The notes: generated by a model from the letters alone, not told the origin. A stretch of DNA of 64,000 nucleotides from Halorubrum sp. Atlit-26R (GCF_003666015.1 NZ_QPLT01000001.1:434001-498000), one strand, 5' to 3'; numbered from the stretch's first letter, positions 17,202 to 26,211 are shown. Translations and numbers: made by a program.

Positions 17202-17933
17202 TTAAACCGCGTAGGCGCGGGCGGCGGCGACGAGCGCCTTCCGGTAGTCGCTCTCGGAGGGGTCGTGGCCGAGGTCGAGGAACCTGTTCTTGAACGCGTC
17301 GACGTCGACGGCTTCGGTGTCGCTGCCGGCCGCGCGCGCGAGGTCGTAGATGCGGTGGTCGGGGCGGGCGATGTCGTGCCGCTCGACGAGGGCGAGCGCG
17401 AACGCCGCGTTGACGGCCGTGATCTCGGGGTCGGCGCCCGCCGTCACCGGCGGCGAGCCGGTGCGCGACACGTCGGGGCGGTCGGCGACGGCGGCCGCCA
17501 GCGTCGATTCGAGGAACCCAAGGAGCTTGTCCGCGGGCGCCACCGAGAGCGTGATGTCGTCGGCGTAGATGTCCTTCATGTGGTTCGCGATCTGGTAACA
17601 GTGCGCGAGCTTCCGGCGCTCGACCTTCTCGCCGGAGAGACCGAGGTACAACGCCTCCTCCGTCGACTGGAGGTGCGAGGGATGGCCCTCCTCGTAGCGC
17701 GCCATGTGCGCGAGCTCGTGGATCGCCAGCTCGCGCGCCATCGCGCTCGTGGCGGCCCGCCGGGAGACGTTCAGGACGTGGTGGTCGTCGTAGTGGCCGG
17801 CCCAGGTCCGCTCGTCCGGGTCCTCGCGGACCACGACGCGGACCGGCGCCTCCACGGAGCGCTCGGTCTCGAAGAGGTCCGCGGCGCCGAGAAACGGGTC
17901 GGGGGGAACGTCCCCCTGAACGCGAAGATCCAT
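17202..17933 (-). CDS. DUF5781-like putative metalloprotease-fold protein
   Basis: A 243-residue protein starting MDLRVQGDVPPDPFL. A HELAH sequence within AIHELAHMARYEEGHPSH fits the HExxH zinc-protease motif, and EEGHPSHLQSTEEALYLGL could supply further ligands. I associate it with the haloarchaeal DUF5781 family from memory; no substrate is known. It is cytoplasmic, with no signal peptide or membrane helix. Its TAA stop lies in an AT-rich stretch near the end of repeat copy A. The homologous frame is open upstream but only in low-complexity sequence. Confidence 0.75.
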   Translation of the reverse strand: MDLRVQGDVPPDPFLGAADLFETERSVEAPVRVVVREDPDERTWAGHYDDHHVLNVSRRAATSAMARELAIHELAHMARYEEGHPSHLQSTEEALYLGLSGEKVERRKLAHCYQIANHMKDIYADDITLSVAPADKLLGFLESTLAAAVADRPDVSRTGSPPVTAGADPEITAVNAAFALALVERHDIARPDHRIYDLARAAGSDTEAVDVDAFKNRFLDLGHDPSESDYRKALVAAARAYAV

Positions 17934-18076
17934 GCGTACAGTTCGCACGGGCGGCGGCGGTAAGTCTCTTGCGCTCGTGGAACCCGGGTCGCCGCGACGG
18001 GGGTTCGGCCCGCCGAGGGCTCGGCGCTCCGGCGCCCCGGCGTACGCTTTTGGCCCTCCCCGCCGAACGCCGACCC

Positions 18077-19108
18077 ATGCGCATCTACGCGGCCTACGAC
18101 GACGGGCTCCGGGTCGTCGACCCCGCGACCGGCGCGGTCGAGACGCGCCTCTCCGGCCAGCGCGTGGAGTGCCTCTCCGTCGCGCGCGGCGAGGCGGACG
18201 CCGACGCGGACGGTACGGACGGTGCCGGAGACTCCGCTCCGCGCGTCCTCGCGGGGACGTCGGACGCGGGCCTGTTCCGCTCCGTCGACGGCGGGAGCCG
18301 GTTCGCCCGCGCGGCCGCCGCGACGCTCGGCCCCGAGGGGTCCGGCCCCGACGCGGTGACCGCGGTCGCGACGAGCCCGCACGACCCCGACGTCGTCTGG
18401 ATCGGCACGGAGCCCTCGCGGGCGTACCGCTCCGCGGACGGCGGCGAGACGGCCGAGCGCGTCGGCGGGCTGACCGACCTCCCCTCCGCCGAGGAGTGGT
18501 CGTTCCCGCCGCGGCCCGACACCCACCACGTCCGGTGGATCGAGCCCTGCCCCGCCGACCCGGAGCGGTGGCTCCTCGGCATCGAGGCGGGCGCGCTCGC
18601 CGTGACCGCTGACGGCGGCGAGACGTGGACCGACCGCCCGCCGGGGTCGCGCCGCGACACGCACGCGATGGCAACCCACCCGGACGCGCCCGACCGCGTC
18701 TACGCCGCCGCCGGCGACGGCTTCGCCGAGAGCGGCGACCGCGGCGACTCGTGGCGCGTCCGCGACGCCGGCCTCGACCACGGCTACGTCTGGGGGCTCG
18801 CGGTCGACCCCGGCGACCCCGACACCGCCCTGGTCAGCGCGGCCGAGAGCGCGACGGCCGCACACCGCCGCGGCGAGGCGTACCTGTACCGCTACCGCCG
18901 CAACGAAGGATTTGATCGGCTCGACGAGCGCGGGTTCCCGACCGGGGAGGGCACCTATCGGGCCGTGTTGGCCGCCGGCCGCGCCGCCGGGGAGGTCTGG
19001 GCGCTCTCGAACCGCGGGCTCTTCGTCACCCGCGACGCGGGCGACTCCTTCGAGCAGGTCCCGGTCGACCTCCCCGACCGAGCGGCGCGGGCGCTGGCGG
19101 TCGGCTGA
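18077..19108 (+). CDS. BNR/YVTN-type beta-propeller protein
   Basis: A 343-residue protein with repeated Asp-box/BNR-like blades: LFRSVDGGSRF, AYRSADGGETAERV, LAVTADGGETWTD, FAESGDRGDSW and LFVTRDAGDSFEQV. This pattern gives a sialidase-like or photosystem-assembly-factor-like beta-propeller. It has no signal peptide, so it should be cytoplasmic. No catalytic residues specific for glycosidases are evident, and a binding or scaffold role is as likely as enzymatic activity. The ATG follows a CTTTTG box. Confidence 0.8.
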   Translation: MRIYAAYDDGLRVVDPATGAVETRLSGQRVECLSVARGEADADADGTDGAGDSAPRVLAGTSDAGLFRSVDGGSRFARAAAATLGPEGSGPDAVTAVATSPHDPDVVWIGTEPSRAYRSADGGETAERVGGLTDLPSAEEWSFPPRPDTHHVRWIEPCPADPERWLLGIEAGALAVTADGGETWTDRPPGSRRDTHAMATHPDAPDRVYAAAGDGFAESGDRGDSWRVRDAGLDHGYVWGLAVDPGDPDTALVSAAESATAAHRRGEAYLYRYRRNEGFDRLDERGFPTGEGTYRAVLAAGRAAGEVWALSNRGLFVTRDAGDSFEQVPVDLPDRAARALAVG

Positions 19109-19154
19109 GATCTGCGGAAAGCGGAGCGAAGCGGGCCGGACGCGGGCGCGCCGG

Positions 19155-19874
19155 TCAGTTCCGGACCGCGCCGACGATCAGGTAGACGACCGGCGTGTCG
19201 AGGAGGGCGATCGCGAGCTTCAGCAGGTACTGGCCCAGCCCCAGCGCGAGCAGCGCCGGCGGTTCGAACGCGACGCCGACGCCGAACAGGGTCGGCGCGG
19301 CGTAGAAGGCGACGCCGACGAAGATGACGGTGTCTATCGCCTGACTCGTGGCGGTCGAGCCGATGTTGCGGAGCCACAGCAGCCCCTCGCCCGTGCGGTC
19401 CCGGATCGCGTGGAAGACGAACACGTCCCAGTTCTGGCTGACGACGTACGCCAGCAGGCTGCCCGCGACGATGTTCGCCGCCGGCCCGAGCGCGGTCTGG
19501 AAGGCGGCCGACACCTCGGGGTCGACTCCGGGCGCCGCGAGCGTCGACCACACGAGCGCTAACACGAGGAAGTTCGCGAGGAACGCGACGTTGACGACGA
19601 CCTGCGTGGCCCGCCGGCCGTACAGCTCGGCGTAGCAGTCGGAGGCGAGGAAGGTGAGCGCGTACGCGAGCGCGGCGCCCGGCAGCAGGATCTCCGGGCC
19701 GACCACCGGCAGCGCGAACGGGAGCGGCAGCGCGAGCACCTTCGCGGCGGTGAGCTGCGCGGTCGCGAGCGCGACCGTGAACAGCGTGACGAGCGCGACC
19801 GCCGCGACCGCGGACCGGTCCAGCGGGTCGGTCCGGAAGGGGCCGTCCCGACCGCCAGCTGTCCGGCTACTCAT
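19155..19874 (-). CDS. YhhQ/VUT-family queuosine-precursor-type transporter
   Basis: A 239-residue integral membrane protein with about six helices. Family motifs are ASDCYAELYGRR, QNWDVFVFHAIRDRT and WLRNIGSTATSQAIDTVIF. Bacterial YhhQ imports preQ0/preQ1; in archaea, preQ0 feeds archaeosine synthesis, so salvage of that deazapurine is the likely role. The start overlaps the ribbon-helix-helix gene's stop by 8 bp, implying co-expression and possibly regulation by that protein. Confidence 0.88.
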   Translation of the reverse strand: MSSRTAGGRDGPFRTDPLDRSAVAAVALVTLFTVALATAQLTAAKVLALPLPFALPVVGPEILLPGAALAYALTFLASDCYAELYGRRATQVVVNVAFLANFLVLALVWSTLAAPGVDPEVSAAFQTALGPAANIVAGSLLAYVVSQNWDVFVFHAIRDRTGEGLLWLRNIGSTATSQAIDTVIFVGVAFYAAPTLFGVGVAFEPPALLALGLGQYLLKLAIALLDTPVVYLIVGAVRN

Positions 19875-20109
19875 CGGTCTCCTCCGCCGGCCCGCCCGTC
19901 TCCGTGCCCGCGGCCGATCCGGCGGCGGTCGACGGCGCGTCCTCGTCGAGGCGGTCGTGTCGGGCGTCGATCTCGTCGAGCAGGTCGAGGTTCTTCCGGA
20001 TCGACGCGCGCACCGCGTCGCTGCGGTTCACGAACTTCCCGTCGTCGCCGACGTGCTCGTCGAGGTCCGCGAGCAGCTCCGCCGGGATCTCGACGCTTAT
20101 CTTGGGCAT
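19867..20109 (-). CDS. Ribbon-helix-helix DNA-binding protein
   Basis: An 80-residue protein. It has the beta-strand PKISVEIPAELLADLDEHV followed by a NRSDAVRASIRKNLDLL helix, the CopG/MetJ ribbon-helix-helix fold, and then a disordered Ala/Gly/Glu tail. It would dimerise to bind DNA. Its 3' end overlaps the transporter gene by 8 bp, so local regulation of that transporter is an inference. The ATG is at 20109. Confidence 0.85.
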   Translation of the reverse strand: MPKISVEIPAELLADLDEHVGDDGKFVNRSDAVRASIRKNLDLLDEIDARHDRLDEDAPSTAAGSAAGTETGGPAEETDE

Positions 20110-20221
20110 ACTCGCGTCGTGGACGCCGGCCGGGCATGAACGTTATTATCCGAGGATTATCGAGGGAGTCCACGGATGCTCGGGACGGCCGCGTGTCGGC
20201 TCGGTCCCGGCTCCTCCGAAC

Positions 20222-20253
20222 TCGTAAACCGCTACGTTGAAGTGAGTTTACGA
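20222..20253. promoter_or_regulatory. BirA-like operator upstream of bioY
   Basis: TCGTAAACC, 14 bp, then AGTTTACGA: inner 8-bp arms (TCGTAAAC/GTTTACGA) are perfect complements. This matches the architecture of the BirA biotin-repressor site reported by comparative genomics in bacteria and archaea (TTGTAAACC-N14/15-GGTTTACAA) with one and two arm mismatches. The second arm lies where the TATA element of a transcript starting at bioY's ATG (20266) would be, so bound repressor would block promoter access. Confidence 0.75.
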
Positions 20254-20265
20254 ATCCGTTCGGGT

Positions 20266-20847
20266 ATGGCAACGAACACGGAGTCCGTCGACCTCGTCGG
20301 CGACGAGGCGGCGACGAACCTCGCGCGCGCCGCGCTGTTCGCGGCGCTCGTCGGGGCGTTCGCGTACGTCACGTTCCCGAACCCGGTCTCGCCCGTGGAC
20401 GTGACCCTTCAAGTGTTGGGCGTCTTCCTCGCGGGGATCTTCCTCGGTCCGGTGTGGGGCGGCGCGTCGCTGGTCCTCTACCTCGCGGCCGGGGCGCTCG
20501 GCGCGCCCGTCTTCGAGGGCGGGTCGGCCGGGTTCGGCCAGCTCGTCGGCCAGACGGCCGGTTACCTCTGGTCGTACCCGGTCGCCGCGGCGGTCGTCGG
20601 CGCGGTCGTCCACCGCGGCGCGACGCTCCGCGACCTCGATTCCGTCGGCCTCCCGACGCTCGTCGGCGCGATGGTCCTCGGCACCGTCGTCATCTACGGG
20701 TTCGGCGTGGCCGGCCTCATGCTGGTGCTGTCGCTCGGGCCGATCGAGGCGATCGCTGCCGGCGCCGCCGCGTTCCTCCCGGCCGAGGCCCTGAAGATCG
20801 CCGCCGCCGTCGGCGTCGTGCGGTCCGACGCGATCGCCGCGGCGTGA
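20266..20847 (+). CDS. bioY: Biotin ECF transporter S component BioY
   Basis: A 193-residue membrane protein with about six helices. The BioY hallmarks are TFPNPVSPVDVTLQVLGVFLAG and GQLVGQTAGYLWSYPVAA. It binds biotin and, with the ATPase and EcfT encoded next, imports it. The ATG at 20266 is chosen because it gives the family N terminus and follows the operator. The operon order is bioY, ATPase, EcfT. Confidence 0.93.
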   Translation: MATNTESVDLVGDEAATNLARAALFAALVGAFAYVTFPNPVSPVDVTLQVLGVFLAGIFLGPVWGGASLVLYLAAGALGAPVFEGGSAGFGQLVGQTAGYLWSYPVAAAVVGAVVHRGATLRDLDSVGLPTLVGAMVLGTVVIYGFGVAGLMLVLSLGPIEAIAAGAAAFLPAEALKIAAAVGVVRSDAIAAA

Positions 20848-20877
20848 GGCGCTCGTGAGCGCACGCGAGGCGGAACC

Positions 20878-21675
20878 GTGATCGAACTCGACGGCGTCAC
20901 CTGCCGGTACGGCCGGGGCGGGGGCGAGGGAGGTAACGGGGCGGACGGCGACAGCGACTCCGACGACGCTGACGGCTCCGCCGCCACCGTCGCGGTCGAC
21001 GACGCCTCCCTCTCGGTCCCCGACGGCGAGTTCCTCGTCGTCGCGGGCGCGAACGGGTCGGGCAAGACGACGCTCGTCCGGACGTTCAACGGACTCGTCG
21101 AGCCGGACGCCGGAACGGTCTCGGTGAACGGAACGCCGGTCGACGAGGACCTCGTCGCCGCGCGCTCGGCGGTCGGGATGGTGTTCCAGGACCCGCGAGA
21201 CCAGTTAGTCGCCGCCACCGTCGGCGCGGACGTCGCGTTCGGGCCGGAGAACCTCGGACTCGCGCACGACGAGATCGAGCGGCGCGTCGACGAGGCGCTC
21301 GCGGCCGTGAACATGGCGGGCCGGGGGCGCGACCGGATCGACTCCCTCTCCGGGGGCGAGCGCGAGCGCGTCGCGATCGCGGGCGCGCTCGCGATGGAAC
21401 CCGACCACCTCGTGTTGGACGAGCCGTTCACCGGCCTCGACGAGCCCGCCCGGCGGTCGGTCGTGGCGCGGCTTCGGGCGCTTCACCGCGAGGGGACGAG
21501 CGTCGTCGTCGTCACCCACGACCTCCGCGACGTCGCCGCGCTCGCCGACCGGATCGTCGGGCTGGCGGACGGGCGAGTCGCGGTCGACGCCCCGCCCGAA
21601 GGTGCGGTCTCGGCGCTCCCCGGGCTGGACGTACGGGTGCCGGAGGGACGCGGACTCGACGAGCCGACCGGATGA
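20878..21675 (+). CDS. bioM: ECF transporter ATPase (BioM-like)
   Basis: A 265-residue ABC ATPase starting at a GTG 30 bp after bioY. Walker A is AGANGSGKTTLV, signature SLSGGERERVAIAG, Walker B HLVLDEPFTGLDEPA, and switch His THDLRD. An unusual Gly/Asp-rich insert (about residues 12-35) sits between the first two beta strands; it looks like a haloarchaeal loop expansion. It energises BioY-EcfT uptake. Its stop overlaps the EcfT start by 4 bp (ATGA). Confidence 0.92.
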   Translation: MIELDGVTCRYGRGGGEGGNGADGDSDSDDADGSAATVAVDDASLSVPDGEFLVVAGANGSGKTTLVRTFNGLVEPDAGTVSVNGTPVDEDLVAARSAVGMVFQDPRDQLVAATVGADVAFGPENLGLAHDEIERRVDEALAAVNMAGRGRDRIDSLSGGERERVAIAGALAMEPDHLVLDEPFTGLDEPARRSVVARLRALHREGTSVVVVTHDLRDVAALADRIVGLADGRVAVDAPPEGAVSALPGLDVRVPEGRGLDEPTG

Positions 21676-22385
21676 CGCTGTCCTTCGCCCCCGGCGACTC
21701 GCTCGCCCACCGGCTCGACCCGCGGTCGAAGCTGCTCGTTCAGGTCGCGTTCGCCGCGGTCGCGTACGCGTACACCACGCCGCGGGGGCTCGTCGTCCTC
21801 ACGCTCGTCGCCGTCGGCTGCCTGCTCGCCGCCGACGGGGGGCCGCGGGACCTGTGGAGCTACCGCGTCGCGTTTCCCGTCCTGCTCTTCGCCCCCCTCG
21901 TCGCGGGCGCGACGCTCGGCGCGCCGTGGTTTCGGGTCGAGCGCGCCGCGACGACGGGACTCGCCAGTTACCGCGTCCTCCTGCTGCTCGTCGTCGCTGC
22001 CGCGTACGTGCGCTCGACGCCGGTCCGCGAGTCGCGCGCGGCGCTCCAGCGGACGGTTCCGGGCCGCCCGGGCGTCTTCCTCGGCGTCGGCGTCGCGCTC
22101 GTCTTTCGGTTCCTCCCCCTGCTGAAGCGGGACCTCGTCGCGACGCGCGAGGCGGTCCGGACCCGGCTCGGCGCTGAACGCTCCCGCCGCGAGCGGATGC
22201 GGCTCGTCGCGGTCGGCGGGCTCTCGCGGGCGCTCTCCCGGGCCGACCGGCTCGGGACGGCCCTCGTCGCCCGCTGTTTCGCGTGGAACCCGACGCTCCC
22301 GCGCTTAGCGTTCCGCCGCGTCGACGCGCCGGCGCTGGCGCTCGCGGCGGCCATGTTCGCGGCCGCGGTCCTTCGGGTCGCGTGA
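21672..22385 (+). CDS. bioN: ECF transporter transmembrane component EcfT (BioN-like)
   Basis: A 237-residue membrane protein with about five helices. The N terminus FAPGDSLAHRLDPRSKLLVQVAF is the EcfT signature. Two Arg-containing coupling motifs are visible in the C-terminal half (KRDLVATREAVRTRLGAE and LSRADRLGTALVARCF). It bridges BioY and the ATPase dimer. Translation is coupled to the ATPase gene through an ATGA overlap. Confidence 0.92.
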   Translation: MTLSFAPGDSLAHRLDPRSKLLVQVAFAAVAYAYTTPRGLVVLTLVAVGCLLAADGGPRDLWSYRVAFPVLLFAPLVAGATLGAPWFRVERAATTGLASYRVLLLLVVAAAYVRSTPVRESRAALQRTVPGRPGVFLGVGVALVFRFLPLLKRDLVATREAVRTRLGAERSRRERMRLVAVGGLSRALSRADRLGTALVARCFAWNPTLPRLAFRRVDAPALALAAAMFAAAVLRVA

Positions 22386-22495
22386 GGCGGCCGCGTGTCG
22401 GCGGAGCGCGGCCCGATCCGGGAACCGCGTGAACGCCGAGCGACGAACTCCGCGTTGTGGCAAGTTTTAACCCGACCGTATCCGGCTGATCGATC

Positions 22496-24676
22496 ATGAC
22501 TCCCCTGCAGGCTGCCACCCGAGAGACCTTCTGGACGATCGGTCCGGTGGGGAAGGCGGCGTTCTACTGGCTCGCCGCCGTCGCGGTCCTCGTCTTCCTG
22601 TACGGCGTCTACGCCCGGTTCGCGGCGTACGCGCGCGGGAGCGCGGACCCGCGAGACAGACTGTCGAACCTCCCCGGACGAGTCGCCGACGCCACGAAGA
22701 CCGTCCTCGCGAACGAGAACCAGTTCGACGGGGACCTGTACACCGGCGTGATGCACACGTTCGTGCTGTGGGGGTTCCTCGTCCTCCTCGTCGCGACGAC
22801 CATCCTCGGGATCGACATCGACCTCTACCGCCCGCTCACGGGCGAGTCCTTCTGGGTCGGCGACTTCTACCTCGCCTACCAGTTCGCCGTCGACGCGTTC
22901 GGCCTGCTGTTCGTGGTCGGCGTCGGCATGGCCGGCTACCGGCGCTACCGGACCCGCGAGGGTCGGCTGTGGGGGAAACACACCTCGCTGGAGGACGACG
23001 CGTTCGTCTGGACCCTCTTCCTGCTCGGTGTCGGCGGGTTCGTCGTCGAGGGCGTGAGCATGGTCGGCCAGCCGCAGCGTGCGACCGAGACCGTGAGCTT
23101 CGTCGGGATGGCGCTCGCGACCGGGTTCGAGGCGGCCGGACTCACGGCCGCGGGCGCGGAGGCGACGTACGGCGTCCTCTGGTGGAGCCACTCGCTGCTG
23201 GCGTTCGCGTTCGTCGCGTGGATCCCGTACGCGAAGCCGTTCCACATGATCTCCTCGTTCGCGAACGTCGTCGCCCGCGACGAGCAGGCGGGCGCGCGGC
23301 TCCCGAACGTCCCCGCGGACCTCGATCACTCCAACGCGGAGTCGCTGGAGGACTTCACGTGGAAGGAGCTGATGGACGGCGACGCCTGCACGAAGTGCGG
23401 CCGCTGTACCGACGCCTGCCCCGCCGACACGGTCGGCCGTAACCTCGACCCGCGGAACGTCATCCTCGACCTGAAGGCGTACCGGGAATCGGTGAGCGAC
23501 GACCCGGTGGCCGGGTCGGGCGGCGGAGCGGTCGCCACCGACGGCGGCGTCGCGAGCGCGGATGGAGGCACCGTCCCGATCGTCGCCGACGAGGGCGGCG
23601 TCATCGACGCCGAGTCGATGGAGTCGTGTATGTCCTGTATGGCGTGTATGGACGCCTGCCCGGTCGACATCGAACACCTCACCTCCTTCACGAAGATGAA
23701 CCGCCAGCTCGTCGACGAGGGGGCCGTCGACTCGAACCTCCAGGACGTGTTCCAAGACGTGATGCAGAAGGGGAACACCTTCGGGGAGTCGCAGTCGGCG
23801 CGGGGCGACTGGGCGGACGACCTCGACGACGCCGTCGAGGTCCCGGACGCCCGCGAGACCGAGGTGGAGTACCTCTGGTACGTCGGCGACTACCCGAGCT
23901 TCGACGACCGGAACAAGAAGGTCGCTCGCGCGCTCGCCCGCCTCTTCGACGAGGCGGACGTGTCGTTCGGAATCTTATTCGACGACGAGAAGACCGACGG
24001 CAACGACATCCGCCGGATCGGCGAGGAGTTCCTCTACCTCGAACTGGCGGGCCACCACGTCGAGACGTTCGCGGACTGCGAGTTCGAGAACATCGTCTGT
24101 ACCGACCCGCACTCGTACAACACCATCAAAAACGAGTACCCCGAGGTCGACTTCGCCGAGTTCGCGGACGACCCGATGATGCCGTTCGACCGCGAGGACC
24201 CGTGGAACCCGGACGGCGAGGTCGACGTGTTCCACTGGACGCAGGTCGTCGAGGAACTGGTCGAGGACGGCCGGCTCGACCTCGCCGGCGACGAGCTCGA
24301 CTACACCGTCACCTACCACGACCCCTGTCACCTCGGCCGGTACAACGACGAGTACGAGGCGCCCCGCGAGCTGATCCGCGCGACCGGCGCCGACCTCCAC
24401 GAGATGCCGCGCTCGCGCGACGACTCCTTCTGCTGTGGCGGGGGCGGCGGCGGCCTCTGGACCGAGCACGACGAGGAGGTGAAGCCGAGCGAGGAGCGCC
24501 TCCGCGAGGCGGTCGAGGACACCGACGCGGGGTCGGAGATCGAGAAGTTCGTCGTCGCCTGCCCGATGTGTACGACGATGTTCGAGGACGGCCGGAAGAC
24601 GGGGAACTTCGAGGAGGACGTCGAGATCGTCGACGTCGCGGAGCTGCTGATCGAGGCGGTGGAGGCGGGCTCGTAG
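22496..24676 (+). CDS. Membrane Fe-S oxidoreductase, EtfD/heterodisulfide-reductase type
   Basis: A 726-residue protein. The N-terminal membrane domain has about six helices (residues 20-250) with His residues that could bind heme b. Two ferredoxin-like 4Fe-4S motifs follow, CTKCGRCTDACPAD near residue 298 and CMSCMACMDACPVD near 378, and two CCG domains (DPCHLGRYN and SFCCGGGGG near 611-650). This matches EtfD-type proteins that pass electrons from ETF to menaquinone. A TTTTAA box is 28 bp before the ATG. etfBA is 20 kb away in this window. Confidence 0.88.
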   Translation: MTPLQAATRETFWTIGPVGKAAFYWLAAVAVLVFLYGVYARFAAYARGSADPRDRLSNLPGRVADATKTVLANENQFDGDLYTGVMHTFVLWGFLVLLVATTILGIDIDLYRPLTGESFWVGDFYLAYQFAVDAFGLLFVVGVGMAGYRRYRTREGRLWGKHTSLEDDAFVWTLFLLGVGGFVVEGVSMVGQPQRATETVSFVGMALATGFEAAGLTAAGAEATYGVLWWSHSLLAFAFVAWIPYAKPFHMISSFANVVARDEQAGARLPNVPADLDHSNAESLEDFTWKELMDGDACTKCGRCTDACPADTVGRNLDPRNVILDLKAYRESVSDDPVAGSGGGAVATDGGVASADGGTVPIVADEGGVIDAESMESCMSCMACMDACPVDIEHLTSFTKMNRQLVDEGAVDSNLQDVFQDVMQKGNTFGESQSARGDWADDLDDAVEVPDARETEVEYLWYVGDYPSFDDRNKKVARALARLFDEADVSFGILFDDEKTDGNDIRRIGEEFLYLELAGHHVETFADCEFENIVCTDPHSYNTIKNEYPEVDFAEFADDPMMPFDREDPWNPDGEVDVFHWTQVVEELVEDGRLDLAGDELDYTVTYHDPCHLGRYNDEYEAPRELIRATGADLHEMPRSRDDSFCCGGGGGGLWTEHDEEVKPSEERLREAVEDTDAGSEIEKFVVACPMCTTMFEDGRKTGNFEEDVEIVDVAELLIEAVEAGS

Positions 24677-24709
24677 CGGTCGGGCGTTCTTTTCCCGCGG
24701 TCGTCGACG

Positions 24710-25006
24710 CTACGCGCGCCGCGACCGCGCGTCCGTCGCGTCGTCGGTGCGGCGCAACAGCGCGCGACCGGGGGCTCGGTCGCGGACCGGCGCGTCGCCG
24801 AGGTAGTCGACGAGGGCGTCCCGGAGCAGCGCGATGTCCTCGTCGTCGAGCGCCGCGCCCCGCTCTATCGACTCGATCGGACGGCGGTACGCGACGTCCT
24901 CGTCGGTCGCGCGCCGCGCGGCGTCGAGCAGCGCGGCGTGAGCCACCCACGCCTCCTCCCGGGAGGTGGTCGGCGCCGGCGGCCCGTCGGTGGTGGGAGG
25001 GGTCAT
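24710..25006 (-). CDS. Small haloarchaeal protein of unknown function
   Basis: A 98-residue soluble protein. It is a helical domain (EEAWVAHAALLDAARRATDE, then DEDIALLRDALVDYLGDAP) with a basic C terminus rich in Arg. No known motif is recognised. Codon use and base composition match neighbours. It is convergent with the Fe-S oxidoreductase and divergent from pstS. Confidence 0.55.
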   Translation of the reverse strand: MTPPTTDGPPAPTTSREEAWVAHAALLDAARRATDEDVAYRRPIESIERGAALDDEDIALLRDALVDYLGDAPVRDRAPGRALLRRTDDATDARSRRA

Positions 25007-25120
25007 TCGTCCGGGTTCTCCCGGTACGGGTACTTAAAACCACGTCTCGGTTCGGGACCGCGGACGGGCCGGAGGCCCCGCGCTCGACCCGACGGCGGCG
25101 GTCCGCCGAACGCGCGCAGC

Positions 25121-25200
25121 TATATAGCGTATATAGTAGAACATAGTCGTACGGGGCCGTACGCGTCACCCCGTACCCCTCATAGCATACTACTTAACCG
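25121..25200 (+). promoter_or_regulatory. pst operon upstream control region
   Basis: An AT-rich imperfect palindrome TATATA-GCG-TATATA (25121-25135) is followed by a perfect 7-bp-arm inverted repeat CGTACGG-GG-CCGTACG (25148-25163). The core promoter is probably CTTAACC around 25193-25199, about 27 bp before the pstS ATG. The palindromes sit 60-100 bp upstream of the start, a typical position for an activator or phosphate-responsive site. The regulator is unknown. Confidence 0.5.
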
Positions 25201-25221
25201 GAACTCGCCCACCAACAGGTG

Positions 25222-26211
25222 ATGGCTTCCAGCCACGACGCGGACACAGCGGGAATCACGCGGCGGAAATCGCTCGCGGCGATCGCGGGTGCCGGGGCGC
25301 TCGGGCTCGCGGGCTGTACGCAGTCCGGCGGCTCCGACGGCGGTAGCTCGCTGTCGGGCCCGATCAATATCGCGGGGTCGAGCACCGTGTTCCCGCTGAT
25401 GAGCGCGGTCATGGAGGACTTCGCCGAGGAGTACCCGGAGATCGACCCCGACATCAGTTCGACGGGGTCCGGCGGCGGGTTCTCGAACTTCTTCTGTACG
25501 GGCGACACCGACTTCAACAACGCGAGCCGCCCGATTCAGCCCGAGGAGGAGGAGCTGTGCGCGGAGAACGGCGTCGAGTACGTCGAGCTGATCGCGGCGA
25601 CCGACGCGCTCACCGTCGTCGTCAACCCCGACGCCGACTGGATCGACTCGCTCACGACCGACGAGCTCGCGCAGATCTGGCGGGCCGACCCCGTCCAGAC
25701 GTGGGACGAGGTCCGCGACGAGTTCCCGAACGAGGAGATAAACCGCTTCGGCGCCGCCGACACCTCCGGCACCTACGACTACTTCATCGAGGCGATCCTC
25801 GGCGAGGAGGGCCACACCAGCGACTACCAGGCGACCGAGCAGGACAACAGCATCGCCAACGGCGTCGCCGGCGACGAGTACGCGATCGGCTACTTCGGCT
25901 TCGCGTACTACTTCCAGAACCCCGACCAGCTGAAGGCGCTCGGCATCGACGACGGCGACGGCCCCGTCGAGCCGAGCCTCGAAACGGCCTCGTCGGGCGA
26001 GTACACCCCCCTCTCCCGGCCCCTGTTCACGTACCCGTCGATCGAGTCGCTGGGCGAGGAGCACATCGCCGAGTTCGCCCGCTACTTCGTCGAGCAGACG
26101 ACCAACGAGGACCTCGTCGCGGGCGACGTCGGCTACGTCCCCGCCACCGAGGAGACGCAGGAAGAGCAGATGGGGAAGCTCGAGGACGCGATCGAGCAGG
26201 CGCAGGAGTAG
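25222..26211 (+). CDS. pstS: Phosphate-binding lipoprotein PstS
   Basis: A 329-residue solute-binding protein of the Pst phosphate importer. The N terminus has a Tat-like RRKSLAAIAGAG segment and an LAGC lipobox, so it should be an exported lipoprotein anchored outside the membrane. Phosphate-binding segments are IAGSSTVFPLMSA and STGSGGGFSNF, with later AADTSGTYDYF. I start at the ATG at 25222 rather than the adjacent GTG at 25219. It is the first gene of pstSCAB-phoU. Confidence 0.95.
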   Translation: MASSHDADTAGITRRKSLAAIAGAGALGLAGCTQSGGSDGGSSLSGPINIAGSSTVFPLMSAVMEDFAEEYPEIDPDISSTGSGGGFSNFFCTGDTDFNNASRPIQPEEEELCAENGVEYVELIAATDALTVVVNPDADWIDSLTTDELAQIWRADPVQTWDEVRDEFPNEEINRFGAADTSGTYDYFIEAILGEEGHTSDYQATEQDNSIANGVAGDEYAIGYFGFAYYFQNPDQLKALGIDDGDGPVEPSLETASSGEYTPLSRPLFTYPSIESLGEEHIAEFARYFVEQTTNEDLVAGDVGYVPATEETQEEQMGKLEDAIEQAQE

